64,000 nt of DNA from CAWAMR01 sp963783095 (GCA_963783095.1 CAWAMR010000008.1:558001-622000); one strand, 5' to 3'; positions 38,183-48,173 are shown, counted from the first letter of the stretch. Numbers and translations: made by a program. The notes: generated from the sequence alone by a model not told the origin.

Positions 38183-39763
38183 GTGGTCGTGTTCGTTTAT
38201 GGCATATCGGCCGGCACGCTCTATCGCACCGAATCGCTCCGAGCGATCATCGGCCAATCCGCTCTCGACGGTCATTGGCTTGTTCCCACGCTTTATGGCG
38301 AACCGTTTCTTACCAAACCACCGGGGATGTATGTTGCCATCGGATTGACGAGTTTGCCGTTCGGACGAGTTACCGAAGTCTCGGCCCGACTTCCCTCCGC
38401 GATCGCGGCAACCGTGCTGGTCATGGCCTTTTTCTTCATGCTTCGGAAATGGCTCGGACAATCCAGGGCATTCCTGACAGCACTCTTGATGCCGGTCTCG
38501 CTGGTCTGGCTCGATAAAGCACCCAGCGCGGACATCGATATGCTCCTGGTGATGTGGGTGGCGCTGGCTTTGCTGTGTTTCTTCCGGGCGATCGAGGCCG
38601 ATGGGCGAGCCGTGCTGTGGTGGGTAGGCTCGCTTCTGTGCGTGGCAATGGGGTTTTTGACCAAGTGGACAGCGCCGGCATTTTTCTACCTGACCGTCGG
38701 GTCGCTGTTGTGGCGACGACGACAACTTTGTTTGTTGTGGTCCTGGCGGCATGGTCTTGCCGCCGGTATCGCCGGTTTGGTAGTGGCTTCATGGGCCTGT
38801 TCGGTTGCCGCGCAAATAGGTTGGGATCTGCTGGTCGATACTGTGATACGTGAAGCTCAGCAGCGCTTCAATCCTGGGCACAATGGCCGGGCTTACCCCT
38901 GGAAAGAATCGCTGAGCTATCCGTTTCTCGTCATGGCTTCGCTTCTTCCGTGGTCGATTCTGGCACTTTGGACCTTGCGAAAATCGGTATTGCAGCGTTG
39001 GGATGAGAACACTCGCAAGTTCATCCAATTTTGTCATTTCTGGGTTTGGCCGAATTTGTTGTTTTGGTCTTTACCGGGTCAACACGCGGTTCGCTATGCC
39101 TTGCCCATAGCGCCCGGCATGATCGTGCTGGGGATCATGGGGCTGCTCTCATTGGCGCGGCGAGGACACCCCGGCGTAGCCGCGTTCGCGCAGAACGCGG
39201 GCCTCCTGGAGGCTTCAAGCCCCCCGCGTTCTGCGCGAACGCGGCTACGCCGCACGTTTCGCCGCCGTAGCCGCGTTCGCGCAGAACGCGGGGAGCCTCC
39301 CGAGGGCAATCGCCTGAATCTTGACCCTTTAGGCCCCCGCGTTCTGCGCGAACGTGGTTACCTTCCCGTAGGACTGAGCAGCCCGTTCTACGTTATCGCA
39401 AGCATTGTGGTGATTTGGCTGATCGTGAAAATCGCGTTCGTTGAGATTGTTTCGCCGAAACGCACCGAGCGATCGGGCGTCCGAGAAACGGCACAATCCC
39501 TCTCTGCTCTTGTGCCCGAAGGTGATATACTGTACTTGTGTAGACTCAAGGATGAAGGGGTACTGTTCTATTATGGCCGGCCGGCTCGACGATTCGATCT
39601 ATCACACGTGCCGAGTGTTCCTTTTTATGCTGCCTTATTGGAACAGGAATGGAATGATCGTGACGCATTGGGAACGGTCGAAACGGTGGCCTGGTTACGA
39701 GATCAGCAACATGCTGCGTTTGCGTTGGTGAAGGTTCATCCTCATGCAAGATTTGATGAATAA
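38183..39763 (+). CDS. PMT/ArnT-like membrane glycosyltransferase with an in-frame repeat insertion
   Basis: Glycosyltransferase of the dolichyl/undecaprenyl-phosphate sugar mannosyltransferase type. Conserved N-terminal part: RTESLRAIIGQSALDGHWLV, PTLYGEPFLTKPPGMYVAIG (the GEPFLTKPP motif), then many membrane helices (ATVLVMAFFFMLRKWLG, GLVVASWACSVAAQIGW). The first loop with the acidic catalytic residue is poorly defined. The frame starts at GTG 38183, but the upstream sequence in this frame codes a first helix (ACAVAVLLVWCVVV), so the true start may be ATG 38118 with one frame change. Between two helices, residues ~330-395 are encoded by four arms of a GTAGCCGCGTTCGCGC palindrome (39172-39362). 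The 3' end overlaps xseA by 20 bases. 526 residues. Confidence 0.72.
   Translation: MVVFVYGISAGTLYRTESLRAIIGQSALDGHWLVPTLYGEPFLTKPPGMYVAIGLTSLPFGRVTEVSARLPSAIAATVLVMAFFFMLRKWLGQSRAFLTALLMPVSLVWLDKAPSADIDMLLVMWVALALLCFFRAIEADGRAVLWWVGSLLCVAMGFLTKWTAPAFFYLTVGSLLWRRRQLCLLWSWRHGLAAGIAGLVVASWACSVAAQIGWDLLVDTVIREAQQRFNPGHNGRAYPWKESLSYPFLVMASLLPWSILALWTLRKSVLQRWDENTRKFIQFCHFWVWPNLLFWSLPGQHAVRYALPIAPGMIVLGIMGLLSLARRGHPGVAAFAQNAGLLEASSPPRSARTRLRRTFRRRSRVRAERGEPPEGNRLNLDPLGPRVLRERGYLPVGLSSPFYVIASIVVIWLIVKIAFVEIVSPKRTERSGVRETAQSLSALVPEGDILYLCRLKDEGVLFYYGRPARRFDLSHVPSVPFYAALLEQEWNDRDALGTVETVAWLRDQQHAAFALVKVHPHARFDE
39172..39362. repeat. Two in-frame hairpin elements inside the glycosyltransferase gene
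   Basis: Four arms: 39172-39201 and 39265-39293 in one sense (CGTAGCCGCGTTCGCGCAGA), 39222-39252 and 39335-39362 in the other. They pair into two adjacent hairpins. About 190 bases; the reading frame stays open through all of it and encodes an Arg/Ala-rich stretch between two membrane helices. Confidence 0.9.
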
Positions 39764-40994
39764 TCCGGTCCCATTCGGAATGGAGCCGATGGGAATTGGC
39801 GAACTGACCAACAACATCAAAATGTTGCTGGAAGGCCGCTTCGCCAACGTCTGGGTCGCGGGTGAAATCTCGAATCTTTCTCGACCCCAGTCGGGCCATA
39901 TTTATCTCACGCTCAAGGATAGCTCTGCACAACTGAAAAGCGTCATCTATCGAGGGGTTGCCCTGCGAACTCGCTTCGACTTGCGCGACGGCATGGACGT
40001 ATTCGCGCGCGGTCGAATCTCGATCTACGCTCCTCAAGGTCAGTATCAACTCTCCATTGAAGAATGCCACCCCAAGGGCATCGGCGCTGCCGAACTGGCC
40101 TTGCGACAGTTGAAGGAAAGGTTGCTGGCGAAGGGTTATTTCGATCCGAATCGAAAAAAACGACTTCCAGCCTACCCGCGATCGATCGCTCTGGTCACGA
40201 GTCCGACCGGCGCAGCAGTGCGCGATATGCTCGAACTGTTGGCCCAGCGCTGGCCGTGTGCCGAAGTATGGGTCTTTCCGGTTCGCGTTCAGGGAGAAAA
40301 TGCTGCTGCAGAAATCGCCACGGCGATTCGAGAATTGAACCGAATGCATTGCCAGAGAGCTGTGATCCTCGATGCCATGATCGTCGGGCGCGGCGGCGGC
40401 AGCCTGGAAGATCTCTGGGCATTCAATGAGGAGATCGTGGCGGATGCTATTTTTGCATCCGCGTTGCCGGTGATGAGCGCGGTGGGTCATGAGATTGATG
40501 TAACGATCGCCGATTTGGTCGCCGATTACCGGGCCTTGACACCCAGTCAGGCGGTAACGGCCTTGACTCCCGATCGCAGTGAGCTTGCCGGTGCCTTCCT
40601 CGATCTGCGCCGTCGGCTGCACGATGCTATTATACACAGGGTCGATCTGGCGCGTCAACGAGTCGATGCCTGTTCGGAACGCCGGGCGCTGAGACTCCCC
40701 CTGGAACGAATTCGGGATCTGGAGTGCCGACTCGATGAACTGGGAGATCGGCTCGATCGAGCAGCGGGTTCACGCCTCGACCGATGGAACGACCGGCTTT
40801 CGGCCATTGCCGGTAAACTTCAAACATTAAGCCCCTTGAACGTCTTGGGACGGGGGTATACGCTAACCCGCACGGAAGTTACGGGCTTGTTGGTTCGGGA
40901 CAGTTCTTCCGTATCGGTTGGAGATCGTCTCTTGACGATCTTGGCTCAGGGCGAGATTGTTAGTAGAGTTGAAGAAGTTCATCCCGCGAAATAG
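39744..40994 (+). CDS. xseA: Exodeoxyribonuclease VII large subunit
   Basis: Single-strand-specific exonuclease subunit acting in recombination and mismatch repair. ATG 39744 gives MQDLMNNPVPFGMEPMGIGE; the N-terminal OB-fold has LTNNIKMLLEGRFANVWVAG, EISNLSRPQSGHIYLTLKDS and LKSVIYRGVALRTRFDLRDG. The catalytic region has ALVTSPTGAAVRDMLELLAQ, VWVFPVRVQGENAAAEIATA, DAMIVGRGGGSLEDLWAFNE (the GRGGGS motif) and SAVGHEIDVTIADLVADYRA (GHE-D). The C-terminus ends LGRGYTLTRTEV. 416 residues, intact. It overlaps the glycosyltransferase end by 20 bases and xseB follows directly, as in many bacteria. Confidence 0.95.
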   Translation: MQDLMNNPVPFGMEPMGIGELTNNIKMLLEGRFANVWVAGEISNLSRPQSGHIYLTLKDSSAQLKSVIYRGVALRTRFDLRDGMDVFARGRISIYAPQGQYQLSIEECHPKGIGAAELALRQLKERLLAKGYFDPNRKKRLPAYPRSIALVTSPTGAAVRDMLELLAQRWPCAEVWVFPVRVQGENAAAEIATAIRELNRMHCQRAVILDAMIVGRGGGSLEDLWAFNEEIVADAIFASALPVMSAVGHEIDVTIADLVADYRALTPSQAVTALTPDRSELAGAFLDLRRRLHDAIIHRVDLARQRVDACSERRALRLPLERIRDLECRLDELGDRLDRAAGSRLDRWNDRLSAIAGKLQTLSPLNVLGRGYTLTRTEVTGLLVRDSSSVSVGDRLLTILAQGEIVSRVEEVHPAK

Positions 40995-41047
40995 TGACCC
41001 GTTTGCTTGGCATCGTCATGGAAGATTCACTCCGAGCAGGGAATGCT

Positions 41048-41365
41048 ATGGACCCTTCTCCATCAGAATCGGTTTCGTTTGAGGAGGCTTTGGCCGAACT
41101 CGAACGAATTCTTCGCAGCCTCGAAGACGGTACGACCTCCCTGGAAGAGAGTCTGAGCCGTTACGAACGAGGTGTGACCCTCCTCAAACATTGCTACGGC
41201 CAGCTTCGCGATGCCGAACAGCGGATTCAACTCGTCTCCGGGATCGATGGCGAGGGGAAACCCCAGTTGCAGCCTTTTGAACATTCGGCATCGACTGATG
41301 TTGCGAAAAAAGACGAGAAACGTCGTAATGTTAGAAAGCCACCTGAGGGCGGAGGGTTGTATTGA
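41048..41365 (+). CDS. xseB: Exodeoxyribonuclease VII small subunit
   Basis: Forms the helical multimers that bind XseA. The core SVSFEEALAELERILRSLED, GTTSLEESLSRYERGVTLLK and CYGQLRDAEQRIQLVSG is the whole XseB domain. The start is placed at 41048 (MDPSPSESVSFEEALAELER) after GAGCAGGGA; the frame is open back to a GTG at 40994, one base into the xseA stop, which would give a 17-residue longer protein. About 105 residues with an extra polar tail ending PPEGGGLY. Directly downstream of xseA; ispA and dxs follow, the same order as E. coli xseB-ispA-dxs. Confidence 0.9.
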   Translation: MDPSPSESVSFEEALAELERILRSLEDGTTSLEESLSRYERGVTLLKHCYGQLRDAEQRIQLVSGIDGEGKPQLQPFEHSASTDVAKKDEKRRNVRKPPEGGGLY

Positions 41366-41399
41366 TCCCGAGATCATGCACAGGCGGGGTCGCCGGTTT

Positions 41400-41551
41400 C
41401 CCAGGGTGCGCCGAGTACGGCGACCCTGGGCTGTGTTGTAGTACCCCTTCAGGGTACGTAACCCAACGCTTCGCATTGACCTCTTTTTGTCTTTGCACTC
41501 TGAAGGAGTGCACAACAAAGCCCAGGGTCGCCGTACTCGGCGCACCCTGGG
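41400..41551. repeat. CCCAGGGT palindromic element, copy C
   Basis: About 152 bases with ends CCCAGGGTGCGCCGAGTACG and the exact complement. Inner arms contain GGCTGTGTTG / CAACAAAGCC and a CTTCAGGGTA/CTGAAGGAGT pair. It starts 35 bases after the xseB stop, inside the xseB-ispA interval, where no gene is seen. Confidence 0.9.
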
Positions 41552-41676
41552 AATGAATTCGGCTGGATTCTGTCAGCTTTGCATTGTAAAGTAAATTGGA
41601 TTTTGGATGTCCGAATGGACGATAGATGACTCGACGACGCAATATATCCGGTTGAGCCAACAACCTCAGGTAACCA

Positions 41677-42592
41677 TTGACCGACTTCCGTACCATCCTG
41701 AAACAACTGCAAACCGAGGTCGAACAATCGCTGCCCCGGCTTCTTGCCTCGTCGACGTTTGGCTGCCCACCGCCCTTGGCGGAAGCGATGAGTTACAGCC
41801 TCTTGGCTCCCGGAAAACGACTCCGGCCTATACTTGTCCTCTTGGGGTGCGAAGCAACCGGTGGAACGGAAAAGCAGGCGATGCCCGCAGCGTGCCGCCG
41901 TAGAGATGGTTCATACGTATTCTCTGATCCACGATGATCTGCCGGCGATGGATGATGACGATTTGCGCCGCGGATTGCCGACTTGTCATAAGAAATTTGG
42001 AGAAGCGCTGGCGATTCTTGCGGGCGATGCGCTCTTAACCGGCGCGTTTCTAGTGATTGCGGAAGGTTATCCTGCTGCCACGGCAGCGGTTAGTTGTAAA
42101 GAGCTTGCCGCGGGTGCGGGAGCGGTCGGCATGGTGGGCGGTCAGGTTTTGGACCTGGCGGCCGAGGGCCGGATTGAGGGATCGCCGCTGCGGACGATCG
42201 ATGAATTGGAAGGGATTCATCGACGCAAGACCGGAGCGTTATTCCGCTCGTGTTTAAGGCTTGGGCTTTACGCCGCCCAAGGCGAAAAGCCGGGTGGACC
42301 CGATCGGCAGTTGCAGGATAAACTGGACATCTACAGCAAGGCGTTCGGACTGGCTTTTCAGATTGTGGATGACTTGCTCGACGTGGAAGGGTGCAGTACG
42401 AAGACAGGGAAGAGTGTTGGCAAAGACGCAGCTCGCGGTAAGCTTACCTATCCCGGTGTGCTTGGTATCAGCGAAAGCCGGCGTCGCGCGGAACAGTTGA
42501 TCCGCGAAGCAACGCAAGCCCTCGATGGATTGGGGAATGCAGCGGAGCCTTTAAGGGGTTTGGCCCGCTTTGTGATGGAACGCGATCGGTAA
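41677..42592 (+). CDS. ispA: Polyprenyl (farnesyl/geranylgeranyl) diphosphate synthase, one frame change
   Basis: Condenses isopentenyl diphosphate with allylic diphosphates. A TTG at 41677 (LTDFRTILKQLQTEVEQSLP) is the likely start. The first part has SYSLLAPGKRLRPILVLLGC (the GKRLRP motif); after a frame change near 41895 come AAVEMVHTYSLIHDDLPAMD with the first Asp-rich motif DDLPAMDDDD, GRGLPTC-like sequence, LAILAGDALLTGAFLVIAEG, MVGGQVLDLAAEG, the IDELEGIHRRKTGALFRSCL segment and the second Asp motif FQIVDDLLDVEG. It ends GLARFVMERDR. About 305 residues, intact size. Upstream of dxs on the same strand: precursor supply and chain extension are adjacent. Confidence 0.92.
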
Positions 42593-42651
42593 TAATTGCG
42601 GATCGGTTTTGATCGCGAATGGATATCCGCAATTTTGGGGAGATTTTTTCG

Positions 42652-44575
42652 ATGAGCCATTTACTTTCGCAAATCGAGTCGCCTGCCGACCTGCAAAGGT
42701 TGACCGATGCGCAGCTCGCACAGGTAACCAAGGAGATTCGCGACGAGTTGGTCCGCGTTCTCGGCGTTCGACCGGCCCACTTCGCCAGCAACCTTGGGGT
42801 CGTGGAACTGTCGATCGCTCTGCACCTGACCTTCGATTTTTCGCGATCGGCTCATTTGGGACACCGGCCATCAAATCTACCCGCACAAGTTGATTACCGG
42901 GCGGTACAAAGAATTCTCCTCGATTCGCACCCAGGGCGGATTGATGGGCTACCCGAATCCGAATGAGAGCCATTACGATCTGTTCATGACGGGCCATGCC
43001 GGATCGAGTGTCTCCACGGTTTCCGGCATGAAGGCTGCGGATGACTTGCTGGGTGAGCGCGATCGACGATCGGTGGCAGTCATCGGCGATGGTGCGCTGG
43101 TTTCGGGCATCGTCTTTGAGGCGTTCAACAACATCAGCGGCATGAATCAGGATCTGCTGGTCGTTCTGAACGACAACAAGATGTCGATTTGCCCTCGCAC
43201 CGGCGGACTGGCCCAGTATCTCGACCAGTGCCGCATGACCTCGCTCTATCAAGGTTCCAAGCGCGGTCTGAATTACATCCTTTCCAAGATTCCCTTGCTG
43301 GGCAGCATGGCACAATCGGCCCTCGAACAACTTCGGGACGGCCTGAAGGCGGTCATCAAGGATGGGGGAATGCTTTTTGAAGAGATGGGGTTTCGTTACT
43401 TTGGGCCGGTCGACGGCCACGATCTGAACGGATTGCGGAAAATTCTGCGCGATCTGAAAACACAAAAGGGACCGATCCTCCTGCATGTCTTCACCGAAAA
43501 GGGGCACGGAGTTCCTCAGGCGAGTGCGGACCCCGTCGTTTACCATACTCCTCCCGTGTTTACCAAAGTCGGCCCGGAAAACACCAATATCGAACTCAAA
43601 AAGACCGGCTCCAAGGCTTACACGGATGCGTTCAGCGCTTCGATCCATCAGGTGATGCACGATAATCCAAAGGTCGTGGTCTTGACCGCTGCCATGTGTC
43701 AGGGAAACAAGCTCGAACCGGTGCGGGAAGCTTACCCGACGCGATTTTTTGACGTGGGCATTTGCGAATCGCACGCGGTCGCGTTCGCGGCAGGAATGGC
43801 CAAGGCAGGCATTCGGCCCATCGTCGATATTTATTCCACTTTTCTACAACGCTCATTCGATCAGATTTTCCAGGAAGTTGCGCTCCAGAATCTTCGGGTC
43901 GTATTCACCCTCGACCGGGCCGGGCTGACCGGACCGGATGGTCCTACCCACCACGGTGTCTTCGATATTTCCTACATGCGGCTTTTCCCGAACATGGTCG
44001 TGATGGCTCCGGGAGATGAAGCCGATGTGGCACCGATGCTCCGCTTCGCACTGGAGCAGGAATCGCCCGTTTCGATTCGCTACCCCAAGGCGAACCTGGA
44101 GCACGTGACTCGGCACGCGGCCGAGATGGAACTCGGAAAGGCCGAGGTGATCGATTGGGGCGAAGATGGAGCGTTCATCGCGTTCGGGACCATGATGCCC
44201 GCATGCGTACAGGCCGCTCGAATCCTTCGGGAAGAAGATGGTCTGCATATCGGCGTCATCAACGCCCGGTTCGCGAAACCGCTCGACCGGGAAACCATTT
44301 TGAAAGCAGTTGACCTGCTTCCGTTCGTCATCACGGTCGAAGAGGGAACGCTCGAAGGCGGATTCGGCAGCGCCGTCCTCGAGGCCGCCAACTCGGCCGG
44401 CCTGGATGGTCGAAACATCCTCCGACTTGGCTTACCCGACCAGTTTATCGAACATGCGGAACGCCCCGAATTGATGTCGGCTCTGGGACTGGATGTCAAA
44501 GGATTTGTTGCAGCTGCCCGGCGGGCCATGGGAAAATTAGCTGAGACTGACGAGATCGATGCGATCCTTCGCTAA
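42652..44575 (+). CDS. dxs: 1-deoxy-D-xylulose-5-phosphate synthase (one frame change)
   Basis: First enzyme of the MEP isoprenoid pathway; it uses ThDP to join pyruvate and glyceraldehyde 3-phosphate. ATG 42652 gives MSHLLSQIESPADLQRLTDA; then RPAHFASNLGVVELSIALHL and, after a frame change near 42855, WDTGHQIYPHKLITGRYKEF. ThDP-binding VAVIGDGALVSGIVFEAFNN and LVVLNDNKMSICPRTGGLAQ, YFGPVDGHDLNGLRKILRDL, VFDVGICESHA-type (FFDVGICESHAVAFAAGMAK), IYSTFLQRSFDQIFQEVALQ, RAGLTGPDGPTHHGVFDISY and TVEEGTLEGGFGSAVLE follow. About 640 residues, normal. Follows ispA by 60 bases; its end is followed by a terminator at 44612. Confidence 0.95.
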
Positions 44576-44611
44576 AGACCCGGTGCAACTGGAATCGCAA
44601 TCATTGTCGTT

Positions 44612-44649
44612 AAAATCATACCCGGATCAGCGGTCCTGGTATGATTTTT
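44612..44649 (+). terminator. Intrinsic terminator after dxs
   Basis: Stem AAAATCATACC (44612-44622) pairs perfectly with GGTATGATTTT (44638-44648) around a 15-base loop, and the T-rich end TTTTTAGTTTG follows. It lies about 36 bases after the dxs stop. Confidence 0.85.
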
Positions 44650-44752
44650 AGTTTGAACTCCATCATTCCATGTCGGAAAATACCGCCACCCATCGCCGGT
44701 CAGCACCAGACGATGGGTATTTACCTTTCCTGCTGTTCACGGAGGATTCTCT

Positions 44753-45937
44753 ATGTCGTCGAGCCGATGGATTCTCGGAACCTGCCTGCTACTTGTCTGG
44801 GCGAACCTGGTCGTTGCCCAAACCCAAACAGAGGAACCCAAAAAGGCGATCGATCTGAAGCCTTATGAAAAATTCGCCGAACAGATCGGCCAATGGATTG
44901 TGAAGAAAGAAGCGAAGAAATTTGCCGAGGCTATCGATACGGATGTTCTCTTTGAGCGTGCATTGAAGGGAGTTGAGGTTTCCGCCGAGTTGAAGAAATC
45001 GTTTAGTGAAGGCGGAAAGCAATCGATTCAATCCTTTCCGAACCAGGTCATTCAAACCCTGTCATCGGGCGGCAGTTACAAACTGCTTCGGGTCCACGTG
45101 GTGGATGGAGAAGTGCGTGCTCTTTTCCGGATGCTTGCAGATTCCGCCGGTGTGAATTACCACGACATGGTGCTTATACCGAACAAAGACAAGGGCTTCG
45201 CCATCGCCGACGTGTATGTTGTTGTTTCGGGCGAGTTTTTTAGTCAAACCATGAAGCGTCTCCTGTTCGACACTCTGGCCGTCGATCCGAAGAAACTCAA
45301 GGAGGGCGATATTTCTCCGGCAACTCTCGATGGTATCGGCCGGCTGCGTTCGCTCTCCGAATTGTTGAAGACGCAAAAGCATGCTGAGCTTCTCACCGAA
45401 TGGGAAAAACTGCCGGAGGCAATGAAAAAAGACAAAGGCGTCTTCATGTTTCGCTTTGTGGCGGCAACGGCATTGATGGATAAAGATCCCAAAGGTTATG
45501 AAAAAGTGATGGAAGATTTCCAGAAGTTTTTTCCAAACGACCCAACCGGGGACTTGATTCTGATGGATACCTGGCTCATCAAGAAGAAATATAAGGAGTT
45601 TCAAAACTCGATCGACCGACTCGACAAGGCAGTTGGCGGCGATCCCTATCTCGATGTATTGCGCGCCATTGGTTACAAAGAAGAGAAGAAGTACGACGCC
45701 GCAAAAGCAGCTGGGGAAAAGGCGCAAAAGAGCGAACCCAACCTGGCCGCTCCTTACGATATTCTCGTCGGGGTCACGATCGAATTAAAGAAATACGACG
45801 AGACGGTCAAATGGCTGTCGGAGGTCGAAAAACGATTCGGCGGGATTACCGACGAAGCTCTTGCCGATCCGGAGTATGCGGAATTTCGGAAGTCTCCGGA
45901 ATATCTCAAGTGGACTGAGGGCCGGAAAAAGAAGTAG
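44753..45937 (+). CDS. Secreted TPR-like protein of unknown function
   Basis: ATG 44753, after GGAGGATTCT, gives MSSSRWILGTCLLLVWANLV with cleavage after VAQ; the mature protein is therefore exported. The first ~190 residues are alpha/beta (KKFAEAIDTDVLFERALKGV, YKLLRVHVVDGEVRALFRML, MVLIPNKDKGFAIADVYVVV). From ~200 on it is helical and repetitive (LKTQKHAELLTEWEKLPEAM, MDKDPKGYEKVMEDFQKFFP, LDVLRAIGYKEEKKYDAAKA, PYDILVGVTIELKKYDETVK), matching degenerate TPRs. 394 residues, intact. No specific family recognised. nadK follows after 7 bases, so they are probably co-transcribed. Confidence 0.75.
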   Translation: MSSSRWILGTCLLLVWANLVVAQTQTEEPKKAIDLKPYEKFAEQIGQWIVKKEAKKFAEAIDTDVLFERALKGVEVSAELKKSFSEGGKQSIQSFPNQVIQTLSSGGSYKLLRVHVVDGEVRALFRMLADSAGVNYHDMVLIPNKDKGFAIADVYVVVSGEFFSQTMKRLLFDTLAVDPKKLKEGDISPATLDGIGRLRSLSELLKTQKHAELLTEWEKLPEAMKKDKGVFMFRFVAATALMDKDPKGYEKVMEDFQKFFPNDPTGDLILMDTWLIKKKYKEFQNSIDRLDKAVGGDPYLDVLRAIGYKEEKKYDAAKAAGEKAQKSEPNLAAPYDILVGVTIELKKYDETVKWLSEVEKRFGGITDEALADPEYAEFRKSPEYLKWTEGRKKK

Positions 45938-45944
45938 CACTCCC

Positions 45945-46793
45945 ATGCGTTTTTTCATCCTCGGTAACGCCGACAAGACTCACGTTCACGATGAAGCTCA
46001 TCGGCTCCGTACTTTCGTGGAAGGCATCGGCGGCATCGTTGCTGTTTTCGACTTGACCCGGCAACGCGATCTTTCCGGCGAAACCGCAGACATCGCCCTG
46101 GTTCTGGGCGGCGATGGTGCAATCCTGCGTGCCGCCCGACAAATGGGTTATCGCCAAACACCCGTTCTTGGGGTGAATCTGGGCCGGCTCGGATTTCTCG
46201 CCGATCTCACTCCCGACGAGGTTCGCACTCAGTTGCCTCTTGTGATGCAGGGGCAATTTCGGATAACCGAGCACCTCATGTTTGAGTGTCTGGTGGATGG
46301 TCCAGGTAAACCACAACGGTTCCTCGGCTTGAACGAAGCCGTGATCCGCAGTGGTCCTCCCTTTCACATGATCGATCTGGAACTGTCCCTCGATGCTGAG
46401 ATGGTCTCTCGGTTTATGGGAGATGGCCTGATTGTTAGTACGCCCGTCGGTTCGACCGCGCACAGTCTTTCTGCCGGCGGGCCGATCCTGGGTCAGGAAC
46501 TCCCGGTATTCGTCATTACCCCGATCTGCGGGCATACACTTACAAACCGCGCCCTGGTCGATTCAGCCAATCGAACCTGCACCATTCACGTTCGGCACAC
46601 GAATGGAGCCTGGCTCGTCGTCGACGGACAGGAACTCGTACCGTTGGCGACGAACACGCGCGTGACGATCCAGCGTGCTCCGGTGGCATTTCAACTCGTC
46701 AAGGTTCCTGCCAAGACTTATTATCAAACGCTTCGCGAAAAACTTCGATGGGGAACAACTCCTCGTTATCGTGGCGAACCACCCACGACATGA
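45945..46793 (+). CDS. nadK: NAD kinase
   Basis: Phosphorylates NAD to NADP. The start ATG 45945 gives MRFFILGNADKTHVHDEAHR; ADIALVLGGDGAILRAARQM carries the GGDG motif, VLGVNLGRLGFLADLTPDEV follows, then FLGLNEAVIRSG, SRFMGDGLIVSTPVGSTAHS (the family reads STPTGSTAY) and SAGGPILGQELPVFVITPIC. The C-terminal LVVDGQELVPLATNTRVTIQ is also typical. 282 residues, intact, slightly short. The first residues look like LGNADKTHV, unlike the usual GxVxN start, but the rest is unambiguous. Gene pair with the TPR protein upstream; the ABC-2 permease starts about 70 bases downstream. Confidence 0.93.
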   Translation: MRFFILGNADKTHVHDEAHRLRTFVEGIGGIVAVFDLTRQRDLSGETADIALVLGGDGAILRAARQMGYRQTPVLGVNLGRLGFLADLTPDEVRTQLPLVMQGQFRITEHLMFECLVDGPGKPQRFLGLNEAVIRSGPPFHMIDLELSLDAEMVSRFMGDGLIVSTPVGSTAHSLSAGGPILGQELPVFVITPICGHTLTNRALVDSANRTCTIHVRHTNGAWLVVDGQELVPLATNTRVTIQRAPVAFQLVKVPAKTYYQTLREKLRWGTTPRYRGEPPTT

Positions 46794-46861
46794 GAGCGTA
46801 GAACCCACTAGATTGGCTATCGTTATTACTCGCGTCAGGGACTTTTGCGCACTCATACACT

Positions 46862-48171
46862 ATGACAACCTCTTTCTTTCAACTTTTCATTGCAGCATTT
46901 GTGCTGACACTGGTTCAGGCCATTGCCACACTTCCCTGGATCTGGGCCCTCAACACCAAGAGCTTTCGACGTTGGGTCAAAGATCCGACCATCCTGGCTT
47001 ACGCCGCGGGAACGGTTCTGGGCGTGGCATTGATTCTCGCCGAGCTGATCTCGGAAAACCGGGTCGATGCCAAATTGACGAACTGGGGCCGGTATTACGG
47101 CTCCCTGTTGCACATCCAGTTAGCCCTCGATTTCCTGATTTTATTCCCGCAGTTTTTGCTCTGGGTTTGGCCTAAGGGAGGAGCGGTCGCGCTCGCAGCG
47201 TTCCGGGAAGGCTGGCGTCAGCCGATGTTCTGGCTGATCGCGGGGGTTACGTCTTTCTTCATCATCGCATCCATGCCCGTTCCTTATTTCACGTTCGGTG
47301 AAGATTACAAGATGATGAAGCACCTCGGCTTTGATCTCACGATGTTCGCGAGCGCCCTGTTCGGTACGCTGGCAGCGAGTATTTCCATCAATGAAGAAAT
47401 CGAAGGACGAACTGCCGTCACCGTCATGAGCAAGCCGATTAGCCGGCGGCAATTCATAATTGGCAAATACGCTGGTACACTACTTGCGTGCTGGGCGATG
47501 ACGCTGATCCTCGGCTGGGTTCTGACCTGGTGCCTGTACATCAAGCCCTACTTCGACCCGCTCGACGACGTGCAGGACACGATGTCGATTGAGACTGTAG
47601 AACTGATCACTCCTCCCAAGGAAAAACTCATCGATAGCCCCGAAAACCAGGCGAAAGGTCGGCAAGTTTCCCGAATCACTCGAGCGATTTCTTTTGTTGC
47701 CGGGCAGTTCTGCCAGGAAGGAGTTTCATTCGTTCGGGGCAGTGCCCGATGGTTTGGCGAAACGATCGCCCATCATATCGGACTGCTGCTTACTTTCGGT
47801 CAGGTGATGATCCTGTTGTCGATTTGCACAGCTTTGGCGACTCGGCTTCCGTTCATTATCAACCTCGTGATCTGCTTATTTATTTACTTCATCGGGCATC
47901 TTGCGCCTGTTTTGGTGAAAGTCACCGGCAATCTCGCCGATCAGGATGGCGGAGCTGCGCTCAAATTGGTGAGTTTTATTGCGAGCTGTTCAACACTATT
48001 TTCCCCGCACTGGAATATTTTGACATGGGGTCTGCCATCGTGCGCTCCAACGACTTGCCGATGTTCGACTTTTCCATCTACGTTGCCAGTGTCTTTGCCT
48101 ACTCCGTCCTCTATTCCGCCATTGGTCTGGTCTTCGCTTTGATCCTGTTTGAAGATCGAGATCTTGCCTGA
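46862..48171 (+). CDS. ABC-2-type membrane protein (one frame change)
   Basis: Multi-spanning membrane protein resembling ABC-2 permeases. ATG 46862 gives MTTSFFQLFIAAFVLTLVQA; further helices are ILAYAAGTVLGVALILAEL, LQLALDFLILFPQFLLWVW-like, MFWLIAGVTSFFIIASMPVP, DLTMFASALFGTLAASISIN, GKYAGTLLACWAMTLILGWV, IGLLLTFGQVMILLSICTAL and INLVICLFIYFIGHLAPVLV. The loop NEEIEGRTAVTVMSKPISRR is the characteristic conserved motif of the ABC-2 family. After a frame change near 47985 it ends FNTIFPALEYFDMGSAIVRS, SIYVASVFAYSVLYSAIGLV and FALILFEDRDLA (TGA at 48169-48171). About 435 residues. No dedicated ATPase gene adjoins; the exporter at 48420 is a separate fused type. Confidence 0.8.
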
Positions 48172-48173
48172 CA

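Noticed and set aside
39546..40658. 370-codon open frame on the minus strand over xseA
   Set aside because: Antisense to xseA with its conserved GRGGGS and GHE motifs; no domain of its own.
42551..43774. 407-codon open frame on the minus strand over dxs
   Set aside because: Antisense shadow of dxs; no motif or ribosome-binding site.
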